A DNA stretch of 64,000 bases from QHXQ01 sp036389375 (GTDB lineage: Bacteria; Acidobacteriota; Blastocatellia; Pyrinomonadales; Pyrinomonadaceae). The notes below the pieces were generated by a model. The model had not been told where the DNA came from. It saw only the letters and a program-made list of their open reading frames with translations, and made no database searches. The stretch's first letter is position 1. Each line of letters begins with the position of its first letter. The stretch lies in NCBI GenBank assembly GCA_036389375.1, contig DASVQA010000132.1, positions 30,679 to 94,678 of the forward strand, written 5' to 3'. The translations under genes and the position numbers were made by a program. Below are positions 62,125 to 64,000 of this stretch, piece by piece.

Positions 62125-63186
62125 ATGAGCCGGACAAAGCAGATGCAAACCTTTCAGCCCGCGCCGCTCGTCGAGGTGCGCCGCGGCCGGCTAGTTGAAT
62201 CGCGCCATCGCGGGCACGTCGTCGCGGTCGAGCCGGCGGGCCAAGTAGTCGCGCAGTTGGGCGCACCGGAGATGGTCACTTACCTGCGCTCGTCGGCCAA
62301 GCCGTTTCAGGCCATGCCGCTCGTCGCCTCGGGCGCGGCCGAGCGGTTCGGGTTCGACGACCGCGAGGTGGCTATCGCCTGCGGGTCGCACAGCGGCGAG
62401 CCGTTGCATGAAGAGACGGTCGCGGGGATGCTGCGGAAGATCGGGCTTGATGAGACGGCGCTCAAGTGCGGCGTACACGAGCCGTTCAACCGCGAGGTGG
62501 CCAACGGGATGCGCGAGCGCGGCGAACCGTTCCGCGTCCTGCAAAACAACTGCTCCGGCAAACACGCCGGGCTGCTCGCCACCGCCCTGCATCTCGGCGC
62601 ACCGACCGAAGCATACGACCAGCCGGACAGCCCCGTGCAGCAGGCGATTGCGCGTGCGGTCGCGGCGTTCGCTGGCGTCGCGGTCGCTGAACTTGCGGTT
62701 GGTGTGGACGGTTGCGGCGTGCCGGTCTTCGGGCTAAGCGTTAGCGCGATGGCGCTTATGTATGCGCGGCTGGTTGCGCCGCCGGCAGAGTTTGGCGAAG
62801 ACGTGCGCGCCGCGTGCGCGCGGATTGTGCGGGCGGTGACGACCTATCCTGAGTTGGTCGGCGGCGCGGGCGAGCGGCTGGACACAGAGGTGATGCGGGC
62901 GACGCGGGGCGCGGTGGTGTCAAAGATTGGCGCGGAGGGCGTCTACACGGCGGGCGTGCGCCCCTGCCCGGCTTGGCCGCAGGGCTTGGGGCTTGCGCTC
63001 AAGATCGAGGACGGCGAAAACATGCGCGCCCGCCCGACGGTCGTCATCGAAGCCCTACGGCAGCTAGGCGTGCTCGACGCGGAGGCGCACGCGGCGCTTG
63101 CGCCTTACGCGCACTTCGACCTGCACAATCATCGCGGCGAACTGGTCGGCGAGGTGCGCGCGGCATTCAAGTTGGAGAAGATATAA
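62125..63186 (+). CDS. Asparaginase, rhizobial type II (AnsA-like) family
   Basis: This 353-residue protein is of the L-asparaginase II family typified by Rhizobium etli AnsA. Diagnostic blocks are VTYLRSSAKPFQAMPLV, IACGSHSGEPLHEE, LQNNCSGKHAGLLA (Cys and Lys) and GVDGCGVPVFGLSV. It hydrolyses asparagine to aspartate and ammonia. No signal peptide is seen, so it is cytoplasmic. It lies 18 bases after the GrdB-like gene and is the last gene of the run. Confidence 0.9.
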   Translation: MSRTKQMQTFQPAPLVEVRRGRLVESRHRGHVVAVEPAGQVVAQLGAPEMVTYLRSSAKPFQAMPLVASGAAERFGFDDREVAIACGSHSGEPLHEETVAGMLRKIGLDETALKCGVHEPFNREVANGMRERGEPFRVLQNNCSGKHAGLLATALHLGAPTEAYDQPDSPVQQAIARAVAAFAGVAVAELAVGVDGCGVPVFGLSVSAMALMYARLVAPPAEFGEDVRAACARIVRAVTTYPELVGGAGERLDTEVMRATRGAVVSKIGAEGVYTAGVRPCPAWPQGLGLALKIEDGENMRARPTVVIEALRQLGVLDAEAHAALAPYAHFDLHNHRGELVGEVRAAFKLEKI

Positions 63187-63480
63187 AGGGCTTTGCATGA
63201 AAACGGGGCGCGGGTTAAGGAAGCTATGCGGTCTGACCTGATGTTGAATGGGCGCACGTTAATCGTGCAGGTGTACTGGCGCTTAGTATTAAAAACGTGC
63301 GGTTGGCGTTGTTGAGCAGAGGTGAGAGAGTTTCGTGCGGCGGGCGTGCGCAAGAATTTTGGCCCGCGTTTTTATTGTCGTCTGGCGGGGTTCGCGAGGT
63401 GTTGGTTAAATGAAGCAGACGTTATGGCATGGTCGTTGCAAAACCGGAAGCAGTTAAAATTGATAACAAGTAGATAGCGT
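63187..63480. other. Intergenic stretch with no gene found
   Basis: These 294 bases follow the asparaginase gene. GC content is visibly lower than in the genes around it and no reading frame of plausible length with a ribosome-binding site is present. TTGATA at 63460 could be part of a promoter for the RNA that follows, but no convincing -10 partner was found. Confidence 0.5.
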
Positions 63481-63483
63481 TAT

Positions 63484-63764
63484 CGGGTCAGGCTCGGAGA
63501 CGGCAGTGAGCGAAGACTTTGGGGGAGGTCTTCACTCGCATTAGCCTTAGGGTGGCTCTTTGGGGGAACGGGGTCGCTCGGTAGGCGGGCAGTCGAAGGG
63601 CAAACAATTGTCGGGTTGCTGGTTATCATCTGTAGAGGCTTTGGGGGAACCTCGCAGGTATGCCAGCAACCCGCAAGTGTCTTGACCTGAAGCAGGCATT
63701 CAAGGTTTTCGGACAAGGGGACGAAAAAGCGCGCTGAAGTGTGAATCACTTCAGCGCGCTTTTT
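63484..63764 (+). ncRNA. Candidate structured noncoding RNA ending in a strong terminator
   Basis: The stretch contains three copies of CTTTGGGGGA (63517, 63558, 63639). Copy 1 is in the loop of GAAGAC/GTCTTC (63512-63517 with 63528-63533); copy 3 is in the loop of GAGG/CCTC (63635-63638 with 63650-63653), itself enclosed by a perfect 11-bp stem (63612-63622 with 63663-63673). Copy 2 is next to a short AGCC/GGCT stem. The stretch ends at the terminator below. No protein frame covers it. It could be an unassigned small RNA family or a decoy RNA for a GGA-binding protein; neither is shown. Confidence 0.45.
63724..63764. terminator. Strong bidirectional terminator
   Basis: A perfect 18-bp stem (63724-63741 with 63747-63764) with a TGAAT loop has A residues on its left foot and TTTTTT on its right, so it is an intrinsic terminator in either direction. 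It ends the candidate RNA on the plus strand and the membrane protein gene at 63785 on the minus strand. Confidence 0.85.
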
Positions 63765-63784
63765 TCGCTTAACCTGATGCCCCC

Positions 63785-64000
63785 TCACTTATCGGGCGGC
63801 GGGAGCAGTTGCGGTCGTACGCTCTCTGCGGCGAGTTCGTCCAGATTCAGCCGCATCATCCCACCCGCATCCGTGTACTGCTGGCTGAGCGCGGTTTGCG
63901 CGCGCCGCCGCATAAAGACCACGCCGCCGAAGAGTCCGCCCACGCCCAGACACAACAGGATGGCCAAGCCGGTCGCCTTGACCGTGTTGATGATGAGGCT
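63785..64000 (-). CDS. C-terminal part of a membrane protein cut by the window end
   Basis: The minus-strand frame is open from the window edge (first codon 64000-63998, Ser) to the stop at 63785, 71 residues. One membrane helix (LAILLCLGVGGLFGGVVFM) is followed by a basic RRR, a short cytoplasmic tail with MMRLNLDEL and a Pro-rich end. The shape (a final helix plus a short LNLDEL-like tail) is seen in DUF6599-type acidobacterial proteins, but too little is present to assign it. The true start is outside the window. Confidence 0.6.
   Translation of the reverse strand, partial: SLIINTVKATGLAILLCLGVGGLFGGVVFMRRRAQTALSQQYTDAGGMMRLNLDELAAESVRPQLLPPPDK

Overview
The window is about 64 kb of GC-rich bacterial chromosome, densely packed with short operons on both strands. 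No phage, transposase, rRNA, tRNA or CRISPR array was found. The gene content suggests Acidobacteriota, probably class Blastocatellia: a TonB-dependent receptor with an N-terminal carboxypeptidase-regulatory domain, a VWFA-related protein of the acidobacterial type, a Ser/Thr kinase with TolB-like and TPR modules, and DUF5522, DUF6687-like and GrdB-like proteins. The placement is inferred from gene families, not from a marker gene.

Layout. 0-5.5 kb: PrxQ-type peroxiredoxin, YgfZ, a small helical protein, then on the minus strand a NYN/OST-HTH protein, a DUF72 protein and a methyltransferase. 5.7-13.4 kb: a cobalamin operon led by a clear cobalamin riboswitch and an intrinsic terminator, encoding an outer-membrane receptor, DUF5522, BtuF, BtuD and BtuC homologues, a cupin, a pyrimidine-dimer glycosylase-like protein and a PduO-type adenosyltransferase. 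13.4-25.2 kb (minus strand): YjbQ, a GAF-PAS histidine kinase, BioY, a proton-pumping pyrophosphatase, a DUF3829 lipoprotein, CstA, and an amino-acid permease/saccharopine-dehydrogenase-like pair. 25.4-28.8 kb: a di-iron hydroxylase-like protein and an SDR, an unknown protein, and an FkbM-type methyltransferase.

28.9-31.1 kb (minus strand): a rhodanese lipoprotein whose catalytic cysteine codon is UGA followed by a bacterial-type SECIS hairpin, a secreted protein of unknown function, and a GNAT. 31.3-39.1 kb: a two-module flavoprotein, a persulfide dioxygenase-rhodanese fusion, and a sulfate ABC transporter with one permease gene. 39.2-45.5 kb: DUF445, an L,D-transpeptidase facing a VanY-like carboxypeptidase, DinB, and VWFA. 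45.5-48.9 kb: xseA, an unknown membrane protein, xseB, ispA. 49-56.7 kb (minus strand): Bcp, a PPP-type phosphatase overlapping a Ser/Thr kinase, a DUF3298 protein, an oligopeptidase B interrupted by an amber codon, and a glutaredoxin whose UGA stop also has a SECIS-like hairpin. 56.8-63.2 kb: an Fe-S protein, DUF6687-like, flavin reductase, a TrxR-like flavoprotein without CxxC, rhodanese, DUF309, DUF4149, a GrdB-like protein with Ser where selenocysteine would be, and asparaginase. 63.5-63.8 kb: a candidate structured RNA ending in a strong terminator, then the 3' end of a membrane protein gene.

Themes. Vitamin uptake (B12, biotin), sulfur handling (sulfate import, persulfide oxidation, four rhodanese-domain genes) and thiol/selenol redox chemistry recur. 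The strongest candidate for something new is the pair of UGA-containing genes with matching hairpins. A second unusual feature is that several gene-to-gene spacers are built from short tandem words arranged in inverted arms, with a different word in different spacers.
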